NCBI RefSeq assembly: GCF_028553745.1
Contig: NZ_CP067129.1
Span: forward strand, 416,501 to 480,500
Source: Paracoccus seriniphilus
Lineage (GTDB): Bacteria > Pseudomonadota > Alphaproteobacteria > Rhodobacterales > Rhodobacteraceae
Length of the DNA: 64,000 bases
Reading direction: 5' to 3'
The notes under the pieces were generated by a model, which did not search any database, was not told the origin of the DNA, and saw only the letters and a program-made list of their open reading frames with translations. Positions 15,970-24,433 of this stretch are shown here, piece after piece (positions within the stretch are counted from its first letter, which is position 1; every line of letters starts with the position of its first letter). Made by a program: the position numbers and the translations under genes.

Positions 15970-16956
15970 TCATCGCATCTGCGACCAGCAGGGCTGCAGG
16001 TCACCGGGGGCGGGCCGGGCGGCGTGAACGCCCCGCGCCACGGCTCGCGCCAGCACCGTTGCTGCCGCATGGCCCAGCACGAAGGGATCCGCCACCGGAT
16101 CGCGCAACGGTTTTTCGCCGGTCGCGGCAGCAAAGATCAGGTCGCCGTCAAACGGGGTGTGACTGGGCACCAGCGCCCGGGCGAATCCGTCATGCGCGGC
16201 CGTGGCCAGGCGCTGCAGCGCGGCTTTGTCCAGATCGGCATCGGTGGCAACGATGGCGATGGTGGTGGCCTCGCCCAGCCGTTTTGACGGCGCGGGCTCT
16301 TGCGCGGCGGGGAATTGCGGGGGCAGGCCCAGCCCGCCGAACTCTTGCTCCAGTTCCCATGGCGCGGCCCAGAAATGCCGGCCTTCCCCGACCGTGGCCT
16401 GGCCCAGGGCATTGACGACGACCAGCGCGCCCACGGTCAGGCCATTGTCCAGCACTGCCGAGGCCGAGCCAAGCCCGCCTTTCAGACGACCGGTCATGGC
16501 GCCGGTGCCGGCACCGGCGGATCCGATGTCGAAATCCCGCCGGGCCGCGGCATAGGCGCGCTGGCCAAGCGCAGGATAGGGATTGTCCTGCCAGTCCTTG
16601 TCGCCGCCATTCAGCAGGTCAAAGACGATGGCGCCGGGAACGATGGGCACCCGTGCCTCGCCCACGGCAAAGCCGCGCCCGTCCATGCGCAGCCCCTGCA
16701 TCACGCCATCACAGGCGGCCAGTCCAAAGGCCGAGCCACCCGAAAGCACCAGCGCATCGATCTGTGACACCAGCTTGTCCGGGGCCAGAAGCTCGGTGTC
16801 GCGGGTGCCCGGGGCGCCGCCCATGACATGAACCGATGCCGAAAACGGTTTTGCGGCGGTCAGGACGGTGACACCGGAGTTCAGCGCGTCATCCTTGGCA
16901 TTGCCGACCACAAGCCCCGCGACATCGGTGATCAGGTTTTTCTCTCCGGGTTTCAT
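15970..16956 (-). CDS. P1 family peptidase (DmpA-like aminopeptidase/amidase)
   Basis: The 328-residue product belongs to the self-processing P1 (DmpA) N-terminal nucleophile family. It has TDVAGLVVGNA at the N-terminus, ALVLSGGSAFGLAACDGVM, GSAGAGTGAMTGRLKGGLGSAS and TTIAIVATDADLDKAALQRLA. In many relatives autocleavage occurs before a Thr or Ser in the last block; here that Thr is preceded by Ala (GEATTIAIV). The natural substrate is unknown; relatives include aminopeptidases and the ArgJ-like fold. I chose the ATG at 16956 after a GGGGG ribosome site; an in-frame extension to 17031 looks non-coding. The gene lies between gabD and divergent smpB. Confidence 0.88.
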   Translation of the reverse strand: MKPGEKNLITDVAGLVVGNAKDDALNSGVTVLTAAKPFSASVHVMGGAPGTRDTELLAPDKLVSQIDALVLSGGSAFGLAACDGVMQGLRMDGRGFAVGEARVPIVPGAIVFDLLNGGDKDWQDNPYPALGQRAYAAARRDFDIGSAGAGTGAMTGRLKGGLGSASAVLDNGLTVGALVVVNALGQATVGEGRHFWAAPWELEQEFGGLGLPPQFPAAQEPAPSKRLGEATTIAIVATDADLDKAALQRLATAAHDGFARALVPSHTPFDGDLIFAAATGEKPLRDPVADPFVLGHAAATVLARAVARGVHAARPAPGDLQPCWSQMR

Positions 16957-17090
16957 GGTCCCCCCAATTCCGGCGCATGAACCTGTTTCGCAACAGAACC
17001 ACGGCGCCTCTGATCCGCTATGTGGGCGCATTCTGAACGCAAGACAGCGGCAAATGCCAGCCCCGTGACATGAGGCATCGCTTTGCGTTC

Positions 17091-17119
17091 TTTACAGCGG
17101 GCATCGCCATGCCTATCTA
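17091..17119 (+). promoter_or_regulatory. probable smpB promoter giving a near-leaderless mRNA
   Basis: TTTACA (17091-17096) and TATCTA (17114-17119) are separated by exactly 17 bases. Transcription would start about 7 bases after the -10, that is at or within a few bases of the smpB ATG at 17128. No Shine-Dalgarno sequence precedes that ATG, which agrees with a leaderless or nearly leaderless transcript. Confidence 0.5.
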
Positions 17120-17127
17120 ACCCCGTC

Positions 17128-17601
17128 ATGAACAAGAAAAGCGACGATACGAATTACAAGGTCATTGCCGAGAACCGGCGGGCGCGTTTCGACTATTTCA
17201 TCGAGAGCGATCTCGAGGTGGGCATCGTGCTGACCGGGTCCGAGGTAAAGTCGCTGCGCAGCGGACAGTCCAACATTGCCGAAAGCTATGCCAGCATCGA
17301 GGATGGCGAATTGTGGCTGATCAACAGCTATATCGCCTCGCTGCTGAATGCCGGTGTGTTCGGCCATGACGAAAGGCGCAAACGCAAGCTGCTGGTCAGC
17401 CGCCGCGAGTTGTCGCGCCTGTGGCAGGCGGTCGGGCGCGAGGGCATGACGCTGGTGCCGCTGGTGATGTATTTCAATCACAAGGGGCTGGTGAAGCTGA
17501 AAATCGGTGTCGCCAAGGGCAAGAAGGCCGCAGACAAGCGTGAAACAAGCGCAAAACGCGACTGGAACCGGCAAAAGCAGCGGCTGTTGAAGCAAGGCTG
17601 A
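17128..17601 (+). CDS. smpB: SsrA-binding protein SmpB
   Basis: SmpB binds tmRNA and brings it to stalled ribosomes for trans-translation. The 157-residue protein shows [30 protein letters not shown], then [22 protein letters not shown], the RKRKLL and VPLVMYFN segments, and a Lys/Arg-rich C-terminal tail ([13 protein letters not shown]) that enters the mRNA channel. The ATG at 17128 matches the family start. The tmRNA gene itself is not visible in this window. The sulfurtransferase gene follows after 80 bases. Confidence 0.97.
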   Translation: MNKKSDDTNYKVIAENRRARFDYFIESDLEVGIVLTGSEVKSLRSGQSNIAESYASIEDGELWLINSYIASLLNAGVFGHDERRKRKLLVSRRELSRLWQAVGREGMTLVPLVMYFNHKGLVKLKIGVAKGKKAADKRETSAKRDWNRQKQRLLKQG

Positions 17602-17681
17602 CGCCCGCGCCATTGCAGCCTGTCCGATTGGTCTGTAAATCAGGCGCGTGCCAAGGATTTTTTCAGGCAATGGGGGACGGG

Positions 17682-18536
17682 ATGCAGGACGATCCGAAAA
17701 CTCTGGTTTCGACCGAATGGTTGGCAGCCCATCTTTCCGATCCTGACTTGCGAATTATCGACGCCAGCTGGCACATGCCGGCGACGGGGCGTGACGCCAG
17801 GGTGGAATATGATGCCTGCCACATCCCGAATGCCCGCTTTTTCGATATTGATGCGATTTCGGACAAGCGCAGCACCCTGCCGCATATGGCCCCGCCGGTC
17901 GAACTGTTCATCAGCCGGATGCGGGCGATGGGAATCGGCGACGGACATCAGGTCGTCGTCTATGACAATTCCGACGTGCACAGCGCAGCGCGGGTCTGGT
18001 GGACATTTCGACTGATGGGCAAGACCGATGTCGCTGTTCTGGACGGCGGTCTGGGCAAATGGCAGGCCGAGGGCCGCGCGGTCGAGGACATGCCGCCGAT
18101 GTTGCGCGACCGCCATATCACCGTTCAGCGTCAGGCCGGGCTGGTCCGCGATGTCACGCAGGTGGCGGCGGCGTCGAAACTGCGTGACCATGAAATCATC
18201 GATGCCCGCTCTCCCGAGCGGTTCCGCGGCGAGGTGGAAGAGCCGCGCCCGGGCCTGCGTTCCGGCCATATCCCGGGATCGCGCAATCTGCCCTATGGCC
18301 GGTTGCTCAATGCCGATGGCACGATGAAATCCCCCGAGGAATTGCGCGCTGCCTTCGAGGCTGCCGGTGTCGATCCCGACCGTCCCGCCATCACGACATG
18401 CGGAAGCGGCGTGACCGCGGCGATCCTGTCGCTGGCGCTGGAGCGCATCGGCAACCGCAACCATTCGCTCTACGACGGAAGCTGGACCGAATGGGGCAGC
18501 TTTCCCGACCTGAATATCGCAACCGGAGACGCCTGA
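17682..18536 (+). CDS. sseA: 3-mercaptopyruvate sulfurtransferase
   Basis: The 284-residue protein has two rhodanese domains. The first is inactive (LRIIDASWHMP, YDACHIPNARFFDIDAIS, VVVYDNSDVHSAARVWW); the second carries the active-site Cys240 in CGSGVTAA, the loop typical of mercaptopyruvate rather than thiosulfate sulfurtransferases. It moves sulfane sulfur from 3-mercaptopyruvate to an acceptor. I chose the ATG at 17682 because GGGGGACGG lies just before it; an ATG at 17670 is in frame. Only one base separates its stop from the next ATG, so it forms an operon with the aminotransferase, which could supply mercaptopyruvate from cysteine (inference). Confidence 0.93.
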   Translation: MQDDPKTLVSTEWLAAHLSDPDLRIIDASWHMPATGRDARVEYDACHIPNARFFDIDAISDKRSTLPHMAPPVELFISRMRAMGIGDGHQVVVYDNSDVHSAARVWWTFRLMGKTDVAVLDGGLGKWQAEGRAVEDMPPMLRDRHITVQRQAGLVRDVTQVAAASKLRDHEIIDARSPERFRGEVEEPRPGLRSGHIPGSRNLPYGRLLNADGTMKSPEELRAAFEAAGVDPDRPAITTCGSGVTAAILSLALERIGNRNHSLYDGSWTEWGSFPDLNIATGDA

Positions 18537-18537
18537 G

Positions 18538-19719
18538 ATGCTGTCGAACCTAAAACCGCAAGCCGCTGACAAGATCCTGATGCTGATCGAGGAATTCAAG
18601 GCGGATACCCGTCAGGGCAAGATCGACCTGGGCGTCGGGGTCTACAAGGATCCGCAGGGCGTTACCCCGGTCATGCGCGCGGTCAAGGCCGCCGAACAGC
18701 GCATCTGGGAGGCCCAGACCACCAAGGCCTACACCAGTCTGGCCGGAGAGGCCGAATACCGCAATGCCATGGCCAACATGGTGCTGGGCGAGGTGCCGGG
18801 CGACCGTCTGGCCTCGGTCGCCTCGGTCGGGGGCACCGGTGCCATCCGGCAGGCGCTGGAACTCGCGCGCATGGCCAACCCGGACCTGACGGTGCATGTG
18901 TCCAACCCGACCTGGCCCAACCACCTGTCGATCATGAAGTTCATGGGGTTGCCGGTTCAGCAGTACCGCTATTTCGACAGCGAAACCCGTGGCGTCGATT
19001 TCGACGGGATGAAGGCCGATATCGCCAAGGCAGGCAAGGGTGACATCGTCCTGCTGCATGGCTGCTGTCACAACCCGACGGGTGCGAACCTGTCGATGGA
19101 GCAATGGCAGGAAGTCGTCGCGATTCTGGAAAAGACCGGGGCCGTGCCGATGATCGACATTGCCTATCAGGGGTTCGGTGACGGGCTGGACGCCGACGCC
19201 GCGCCGACGCGTCTGGTCGCCAGCAGCCTGCCCGAAGTGCTGATCGCGGCATCCTGCAGCAAGAATTTCGGCATCTATCGCGAACGCACGGGCATTCTGA
19301 TGGCGCTGGCCGAGAACACCGCCGCGCGCGATCTGTCGCAGGGCGCGATGGCCTTTCTGAACCGCCAGACCTTCTCTTTCCCGCCCGATCACGGTGCGCG
19401 CATCGTCTCGACCATCCTGACGGATGCGGAATTGCGCGCCGATTGGGCCGCCGAGTTGGAAGATGTCCGCAATAGCATGCTGGGGCTGCGCTCGCAGCTG
19501 GCATCCGAACTGCGCGAACTGTCGGGCAGCGACCGCTTCGATTTCATCGCTCATCACCGCGGCATGTTCTCGCGCCTTGGGGCGACGCCGGAGCAGGTGG
19601 AAAAGCTGAAGACCGATTCGGCCATCTATATGGTCGGGGACTCGCGGCTGAACATCGCGGGTCTGAACCGCGACACGGTGCCGGTTCTGGCGCGTGCGAT
19701 CATTGACGCCGGGATCTGA
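18538..19719 (+). CDS. class I amino-acid aminotransferase (aspartate/aromatic type)
   Basis: This 393-residue PLP enzyme matches the AspC/TyrB subgroup (Ib-independent, class Ia): IDLGVGVYKDPQGVTPVM, TTKAYTSLAGEAEYR, SNPTWPNH, GCCHNPTGANL, and the PLP-lysine Lys242 in SCSKNFGIYRERTG. The substrate-side Arg residues lie in YRERTG and in the C-terminal DSRLNIAGLN. It probably transaminates aspartate, tyrosine or phenylalanine with 2-oxoglutarate. Cotranscription with sseA hints at cysteine transamination as a side or main role. A terminator follows. Confidence 0.93.
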   Translation: MLSNLKPQAADKILMLIEEFKADTRQGKIDLGVGVYKDPQGVTPVMRAVKAAEQRIWEAQTTKAYTSLAGEAEYRNAMANMVLGEVPGDRLASVASVGGTGAIRQALELARMANPDLTVHVSNPTWPNHLSIMKFMGLPVQQYRYFDSETRGVDFDGMKADIAKAGKGDIVLLHGCCHNPTGANLSMEQWQEVVAILEKTGAVPMIDIAYQGFGDGLDADAAPTRLVASSLPEVLIAASCSKNFGIYRERTGILMALAENTAARDLSQGAMAFLNRQTFSFPPDHGARIVSTILTDAELRADWAAELEDVRNSMLGLRSQLASELRELSGSDRFDFIAHHRGMFSRLGATPEQVEKLKTDSAIYMVGDSRLNIAGLNRDTVPVLARAIIDAGI

Positions 19720-19742
19720 TCACGAACCGGAAGAAAAAGGAA

Positions 19743-19775
19743 AACGGGGGCCGTCGTGCCCCCGTTATTCGTTCT
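19743..19775 (+). terminator. terminator after the aminotransferase gene
   Basis: AACGGGGG (19743-19750) and CCCCCGTT (19759-19766) form a perfect 8-bp stem with an 8-base loop, followed by ATTCGTTCTGTT. On the minus strand the stem is followed by TCCTTTTTC, so it can also serve the convergent coiled-coil gene. Confidence 0.7.
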
Positions 19776-19784
19776 GTTGGTGAA

Positions 19785-20114
19785 TCAGCGGCGCGCCAGC
19801 TTCTGTTCGATATAGTCGCGCAATTCCTTGACCTCTGCCCGGCTTTCACGCAGGCCATCCATGGCTGCCTGCAGCTCAAGTTCGGCCCCGGCCAGCTTGC
19901 TGGCAAGATCGGCCTCGCGTTCCTCCAACCGGGCCACGGCCTGATCGCGCGCCTCTTCGGCCTCGTGCAGTTGCTGCGCCATCAGGTCCAGCTCACTCAT
20001 GCTGGCTCTGGTCGGTCGGGTGATGCGATGGACCAGCCAGCTGGCAAACCACCCCAGGACAAAGGCCGCGAACAGGATGATTGCCGTGACGGTGATGAAT
20101 TCGGTGCGGTTCAT
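19785..20114 (-). CDS. membrane-anchored coiled-coil protein next to OmpA-like gene
   Basis: I do not recognise a named family. The 109-residue protein has one N-terminal membrane helix (FITVTAIILFAAFVLGWFASWLV) and then about 70 residues of predicted coiled coil rich in Glu, Ala and Leu (from SELDLMAQQLHEAEEARDQA to KELRDYIEQKL). Its start overlaps the stop of the large OmpA/BON-like gene as ATGA, so the two are translationally coupled and probably act together at the inner membrane. A role as a stoichiometric partner or anchor is inference. Confidence 0.7.
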   Translation of the reverse strand: MNRTEFITVTAIILFAAFVLGWFASWLVHRITRPTRASMSELDLMAQQLHEAEEARDQAVARLEEREADLASKLAGAELELQAAMDGLRESRAEVKELRDYIEQKLARR

Positions 20115-22282
20115 TCTGTGCCGTCCTGTTCTTCTTCTGCATTTTCTTCGGCATTGGCTTGTTCAGCCTCTTCCGGTCGCGGAGAGGGGCGGGGTGTGGT
20201 CTCATCGGGCGTCTGGACGGGGATTCGCATGTTTTCTTCGCGTTCCTTCATCGTCTGGAACTCTTCGCTGACCCCGACCGTGGCGGGAACCATGCCGCTG
20301 GCGACCGGGGCGATGGTGATCTGCGGAAGCTGCGGACCTTCGAATTCGATGCCCTCGTCGGTATCTCCTGTCTCGGGGACGAATTTCACGTTGCCCGATG
20401 GATTGCGCGGTGTCGCAGTCGTGATGCCGTTCAGTTCGATCGGCGAAGACAACGGTTCATTGCGGACCGGATAGGGCGACATCAGGCGGAATTCGATGCG
20501 CCGGTTCTCCTCGCGCCCTTCCTCGGTGTCATTGCTGGCAATGGGCTGGCTTTCGCCATAGCCCCTTGCCGTGATGTTGCTGACGTCGATTCCCGCCTCT
20601 TTCATCGCAGCGACAAGGGTCTGGGCGCGGGCGCGGGACAGATCGGCGTTGAATCCTTCCGAGCCTTGGGAATCGGTATGGCCACCGGCTTCCATCTGGA
20701 ACTCGCCACAATCGACCATGGCATCGCTCATCCGCGCCAGTGTCGGCCCGGGATCGCCGGCAATGGTCGATTTGCTGGGTTCAAAGCCGATTTCGGATTC
20801 GGACAGGATGATGTTCAGGCGATCGACGCATTCCTCGCCATCGGGCAGGTCCAGCGCCGGATCCAGCCATCTGTCGTAACGGATCGACAGGTTGTAGCGC
20901 GCCCCTGCACCCAGCCGCGCCCCCAGGCCGGCGGCGATCTGCTCGGCGGCATCGGGGTGGCCCGAGGTGCCCGAGAGGGTGATCAGCTCGGGGGTGACTT
21001 CGACTGTTCCGCTGGCCAGTTCATCCAGTGCTTCCAGCCCGGCGATGATGCGCAGGGTCCAGCCTTCGGGAACTTCTCCGTCGCTGCGCAATGTGCTGTT
21101 CACGCTGCTGAAGCGCGATCTTGAAAAGCTGTCTACCGCCTCGCCCATGCGTTCGTCGGTGATACGGCCGTGCATGGACAGGATGTCATCTTCGCTGAGC
21201 ATGGCGATGAAATCTGCCGGCCCCTCGGGGGCGTCGCTGGCACGGTTGTGCGTGGCATGCAGCGAAAATACCGGCGGCAGTTTCTGTTCAAGCCCGCCCG
21301 CGATCCGGGTGAATTGCTCCTCGGGTACCGATGCGGGGACGGTCAGGGCAATATCGGCATCCGAGATCGTGACAGCGCCCAGCCCCAGTTCTGCGACCGC
21401 GCCAATGGATTGCACCACTGCTTCGGCCCAGTTCGGAGAGGGCGATCCCAGTCCCAGGGTGCAGCCGGGCTTGCCTTGCAGCCCGGCCTTGACCGCCGCG
21501 TCCAGGATTCTGGCCTGGCCTTCGGGATTGTCGGCAGCGCAGGCATTCATATGTGCGCCGTCCTCATCAATGAGGAACTGCATGGTAAAGGGTGCGATGA
21601 CCGGGCGCGGAGCGGAGATCTCGGTGATCAGTTCGACCCTTTCAGGGCGAGAGCGTTTCAATGCGGTTTCCAGCCGACCCTTTTCAGCGCGGCTGTCGGT
21701 AATGGCCGAGACCCTGACCTGTCCGGGTTTGATCGAGATCTTGGCGCGTGTCGCCATCTGCGCGGCGCGGATCCCGAAGGTCATGGCGTCATTCCAGCCA
21801 TCGGGCACATCATAATCCGCGCTTTCCAGAAGATCCGCGATCCTGGGGGCCGCAGTCTCATGTTGCAGCAGGCTGACCAGTTCGGGCCGGTCGGTCGAGG
21901 CAGGCACAAGACCGATCAGTGAAATCCCATCGTCATCGCGCAGCAATTCGATCTTGAACTCAGGAGGAGTCAGGACTTCGGTCGGTGCGACGGTCATCGC
22001 GTCGACAATGCGTGCGGCGTCGACCGCAGTGGTGGCCTGGGTCATGGCGCGAAATCGCTCGACCTCGGAGGGGGCAGTGCCTTCCAGGCGGACCTGCAGG
22101 CCATCGGTGCTGACCTGAACCCAATCCTGCCCGGATGTGGACAAGGCCAGTGTTACATCGTCATGCGAGCGTTTCTCGATATAGTCACTGGCTTCTCTTG
22201 CCCCCCACCAGCACAGCCCGCCCACGCCTGCCAGAACGAAGATCGTGGTCAGCGGGGCTGAGAGGCGGCGCGATTGTGACAT
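20111..22282 (-). CDS. OmpA family protein with BON-like repeats
   Basis: The 723-residue protein begins with a short basic stretch and a single hydrophobic helix (LTTIFVLAGVGGLCWWGA) without a clear cleavage site, so it may stay anchored in the inner membrane. Several BON-like modules follow: WVQVSTDGLQVRLEGTAPSE, VRVSAITDSRAEKGRLETAL, ISDADIALTVPASVPEEQF and VTPELITLSGTSGHPDAAEQ. A peptidoglycan-binding OmpA domain lies at about residues 505-620 (FQMEAGGHTDSQGSEGFNAD, LSRARAQTLV, ARGYGES, NRRIEF). The last 110 residues are acidic, Pro-rich and probably disordered. I chose the ATG at 22282. It probably spans the periplasm and contacts peptidoglycan. Confidence 0.85.
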   Translation of the reverse strand: MSQSRRLSAPLTTIFVLAGVGGLCWWGAREASDYIEKRSHDDVTLALSTSGQDWVQVSTDGLQVRLEGTAPSEVERFRAMTQATTAVDAARIVDAMTVAPTEVLTPPEFKIELLRDDDGISLIGLVPASTDRPELVSLLQHETAAPRIADLLESADYDVPDGWNDAMTFGIRAAQMATRAKISIKPGQVRVSAITDSRAEKGRLETALKRSRPERVELITEISAPRPVIAPFTMQFLIDEDGAHMNACAADNPEGQARILDAAVKAGLQGKPGCTLGLGSPSPNWAEAVVQSIGAVAELGLGAVTISDADIALTVPASVPEEQFTRIAGGLEQKLPPVFSLHATHNRASDAPEGPADFIAMLSEDDILSMHGRITDERMGEAVDSFSRSRFSSVNSTLRSDGEVPEGWTLRIIAGLEALDELASGTVEVTPELITLSGTSGHPDAAEQIAAGLGARLGAGARYNLSIRYDRWLDPALDLPDGEECVDRLNIILSESEIGFEPSKSTIAGDPGPTLARMSDAMVDCGEFQMEAGGHTDSQGSEGFNADLSRARAQTLVAAMKEAGIDVSNITARGYGESQPIASNDTEEGREENRRIEFRLMSPYPVRNEPLSSPIELNGITTATPRNPSGNVKFVPETGDTDEGIEFEGPQLPQITIAPVASGMVPATVGVSEEFQTMKEREENMRIPVQTPDETTPRPSPRPEEAEQANAEENAEEEQDGTE

Positions 22283-22345
22283 ATGCGGGATACCATGGGC
22301 TGTGGCTGGTCGGGACGGTTTAGCCCTCCGCCCCTCATGGCGCAA

Positions 22346-23284
22346 TCATGCCAGCCCGGCGATGGCGAGAAACAGCCCAAGAATCAACCCCGCATCGCGA
22401 TTGGAGCGGAACAGGCGCAGGCATGTATCGCCTTGATCTGGCTTGAATAGTCTTAGCTGCCACATCAGATGTGCGGCAAATCCGGCCAGCCCGGCAAAGG
22501 CGATCAAGAGATTGCGACCCGAAAGTGATATCGCGACGGCCAGCAGCACGACCGTCAGCACCGCAAAGCCGGCCAGGATGCGTGGACTGTTGTCGCCGAA
22601 GAGCCGTGCAGTGGACTTCACGCCGATCAGGGCGTCATCCTCGGCATCCTGATGGGCATAGATCGTGTCGTAGAAGATCGTCCATGAAATCCCACCCAGC
22701 CATGCAATGAAGGCAGCCATGTCGACGCGGTCGGCATGGGCGGCATAGGCCAGCATGACGCCCCAGTTGAAGGCCAGCCCCAGGAATATCTGGGGCCACC
22801 ACGTAAAGCGTTTCGCAAAGGGATAGATCGCCACCAGCGCCAGTGACAGAACCCCCATCCAGATGGCGGTTGTTCCCAGCGTCAGCAGGATCACCAGACC
22901 CAGCAGCCCCTGCGCGATCAGCCACAGATAGGCCCCGCGCAGCGAAATCTGCCCCGAGGGCAGGGGGCGCGACCTCGTGCGGGCGACCTGCGCATCGATC
23001 TTGCGGTCGGTGATGTCGTTCCAGGTGCAGCCAGCCCCTCGCATGACAAAGGCGCCGATGGCGCAGGCCAGCGCGATCCACAGATCGAACAGGCGCGGCC
23101 CATGGGCCATCATCGCCAGTCCGATGCCCCACCAGCAGGGCAACAGCAAGAGCCAGGTGCCGATGGGCCGGTCGGCCCGCGACAGGCGCAGCCAGGGCCG
23201 CCAGGCGGCGGGCGCATGGCGGTCCACCCAGTTTCCCCGTGGCGCATCAAAGACCGCATCTGGTCTTTCCGTCTGGTTTTGCAT
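22346..23284 (-). CDS. ubiA: 4-hydroxybenzoate polyprenyltransferase
   Basis: UbiA attaches the polyprenyl chain to 4-hydroxybenzoate, the first membrane step of ubiquinone synthesis. The 312-residue, multi-helix protein has LRLSRADRPIGTWLLLLPCW, the first Asp-rich motif NDITDRKID in CTWNDITDRKIDAQVART, and the second motif DTIYAHQDAEDD. I chose the ATG at 23284, which follows an AGGGCGG site on the minus strand; a much longer open frame continues upstream through rsmE and is not coding. Only 15 bases separate this start from the divergent rsmE start. Confidence 0.95.
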   Translation of the reverse strand: MQNQTERPDAVFDAPRGNWVDRHAPAAWRPWLRLSRADRPIGTWLLLLPCWWGIGLAMMAHGPRLFDLWIALACAIGAFVMRGAGCTWNDITDRKIDAQVARTRSRPLPSGQISLRGAYLWLIAQGLLGLVILLTLGTTAIWMGVLSLALVAIYPFAKRFTWWPQIFLGLAFNWGVMLAYAAHADRVDMAAFIAWLGGISWTIFYDTIYAHQDAEDDALIGVKSTARLFGDNSPRILAGFAVLTVVLLAVAISLSGRNLLIAFAGLAGFAAHLMWQLRLFKPDQGDTCLRLFRSNRDAGLILGLFLAIAGLA

Positions 23285-23299
23285 AGCGTCCGCCCTGTT

Positions 23300-24019
23300 A
23301 TGGCAAAGATCAGACTGTACATAGATCACCCTTTGGCGGCGGGACAACCCGTGCAGTTGGAAGCAGCGCAGGCACATTACCTGTCCGGCGTCATGCGGCT
23401 GCGCGCGGGCGAGCGGATTGCCGTGTTCAACGGGCAGCAGGGCGAATGGTCCGCAATCATCGGCGAAATCGGCAAGCGCGGCGGCGTGCTGGAGCCGGTC
23501 GCGCAAACCGCCCCGCAACGTGACCCGCCCGATCTCTGGCTGATCTTCGCACCCATCAAGAAGGCGCGCACCGATTTCATCGTCGAGAAGGCAGCCGAGA
23601 TGGGCGCTGCGCGGATCGTGCCGACACAGACCGATTTCACCAATTCCGAGCGCATCCGCCAGGATCGGCTGCAGGCCCATGCCGTCGAAGCGGCCGAACA
23701 ATGCGGCGGGACCTATGTGCCCCCGGTTGACGGACTGGTGCCGCTGGCGCGCCTTTTGGACAACTGGGATGAGTCGCGCCGGATCCTGTGGTGTGACGAG
23801 GCCCTGGCCGGTCCGGCGGAAACGCTTGCGACCCTGCCGCGTGGTCCCTGGGCCATCCTGATCGGCCCCGAGGGCGGCTTTTCCGAGGCCGAACGAAAGC
23901 GGCTGATCGGCCTGTCATTCGTGACTCGAATCAGCCTTGGGCCGCGAATCCTGCGAGCTGATACGGCTGCCGTTGCGTCACTTGCCCTGTGGCAGGCGGC
24001 GCTGGGGGACTGGGCCTAG
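23300..24019 (+). CDS. rsmE: 16S rRNA (uracil-1498-N3)-methyltransferase
   Basis: RsmE methylates U1498 of 16S rRNA. The 239-residue SPOUT enzyme starts AKIRLYIDHPL and has the N-terminal PUA-like domain (AHYLSGVMRLRAGERIAVFN) and the C-terminal knot with IGPEGGFSEAERKR and ISLGPRILRADTAAVASLAL, the SAM-binding blocks of the family. No Shine-Dalgarno sequence precedes the ATG at 23300, and the gap to divergent ubiA is 15 bases, so its promoter must lie inside ubiA and the mRNA may have little or no leader. Confidence 0.94.
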   Translation: MAKIRLYIDHPLAAGQPVQLEAAQAHYLSGVMRLRAGERIAVFNGQQGEWSAIIGEIGKRGGVLEPVAQTAPQRDPPDLWLIFAPIKKARTDFIVEKAAEMGAARIVPTQTDFTNSERIRQDRLQAHAVEAAEQCGGTYVPPVDGLVPLARLLDNWDESRRILWCDEALAGPAETLATLPRGPWAILIGPEGGFSEAERKRLIGLSFVTRISLGPRILRADTAAVASLALWQAALGDWA

Positions 24020-24180
24020 CGCCGAACGGCATCAATACAGGCAAAGTGAGGGTTGGGCTCGCTGCGTCGCAGCAACGGGCGCGAATCGTGTCTGTGCTGC
24101 GCAAAATGCATATCAGGATTGCCGATTCCGCCTCTACAATTCTGCAGTTGCACAATCTATTTGCTTCTTATCCGAAACAC

Positions 24181-24195
24181 GCCCGACAATCGGGC
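24181..24195 (+). other. small hairpin just before the DUF1127 start
   Basis: GCCCGA (24181-24186) pairs with TCGGGC (24190-24195) around a CAA loop, 21 bases before the chosen ATG and just ahead of the AGGTGA ribosome site. No U-tract follows. It could shape the 5' end of the mRNA; the stem is short and may be chance. Confidence 0.3.
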
Positions 24196-24216
24196 ATTAT
24201 GAGAATAGGTGATAAG

Positions 24217-24411
24217 ATGTCCGCCATTGAGATGAACCGCAACGTGGCAGTTGGTGGTTTTGGTAACGCGGTCGCACGCTTTTTCTCGATGATCGCGACG
24301 TGGAATGATGCCCGCGTCACCCGCCGCGAGCTGAATCGCCTGACCGATCGCGAACTGGACGATATCGGTCTGACCCGCGGCGATATCGAGCGGATTGCGC
24401 GCGCCCACTAA
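24217..24411 (+). CDS. DUF1127 domain protein
   Basis: The 64-residue basic protein ends with the DUF1127 signature RRELNRLTDRELDDIGLTRGDIERI. The family is small, widespread in alphaproteobacteria and often stress- or phosphate-responsive; some members act as RNA-associated regulators of sRNA turnover or carbon use. I preferred the ATG at 24217 because AGGTGA lies five bases before it; an in-frame ATG at 24199 would add six residues. The 180-base gap upstream of the gene shows no other coding signal. A strong terminator follows. Confidence 0.85.
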   Translation: MSAIEMNRNVAVGGFGNAVARFFSMIATWNDARVTRRELNRLTDRELDDIGLTRGDIERIARAH

Positions 24412-24433
24412 GGCCGCAAGATCAAGACGAACG

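Noticed and set aside
14785..16287. 500-codon plus-strand frame opposite gabD and the peptidase
   Set aside because: It crosses two well-supported genes on the other strand and the gabD promoter. Composition is that of an antisense shadow.
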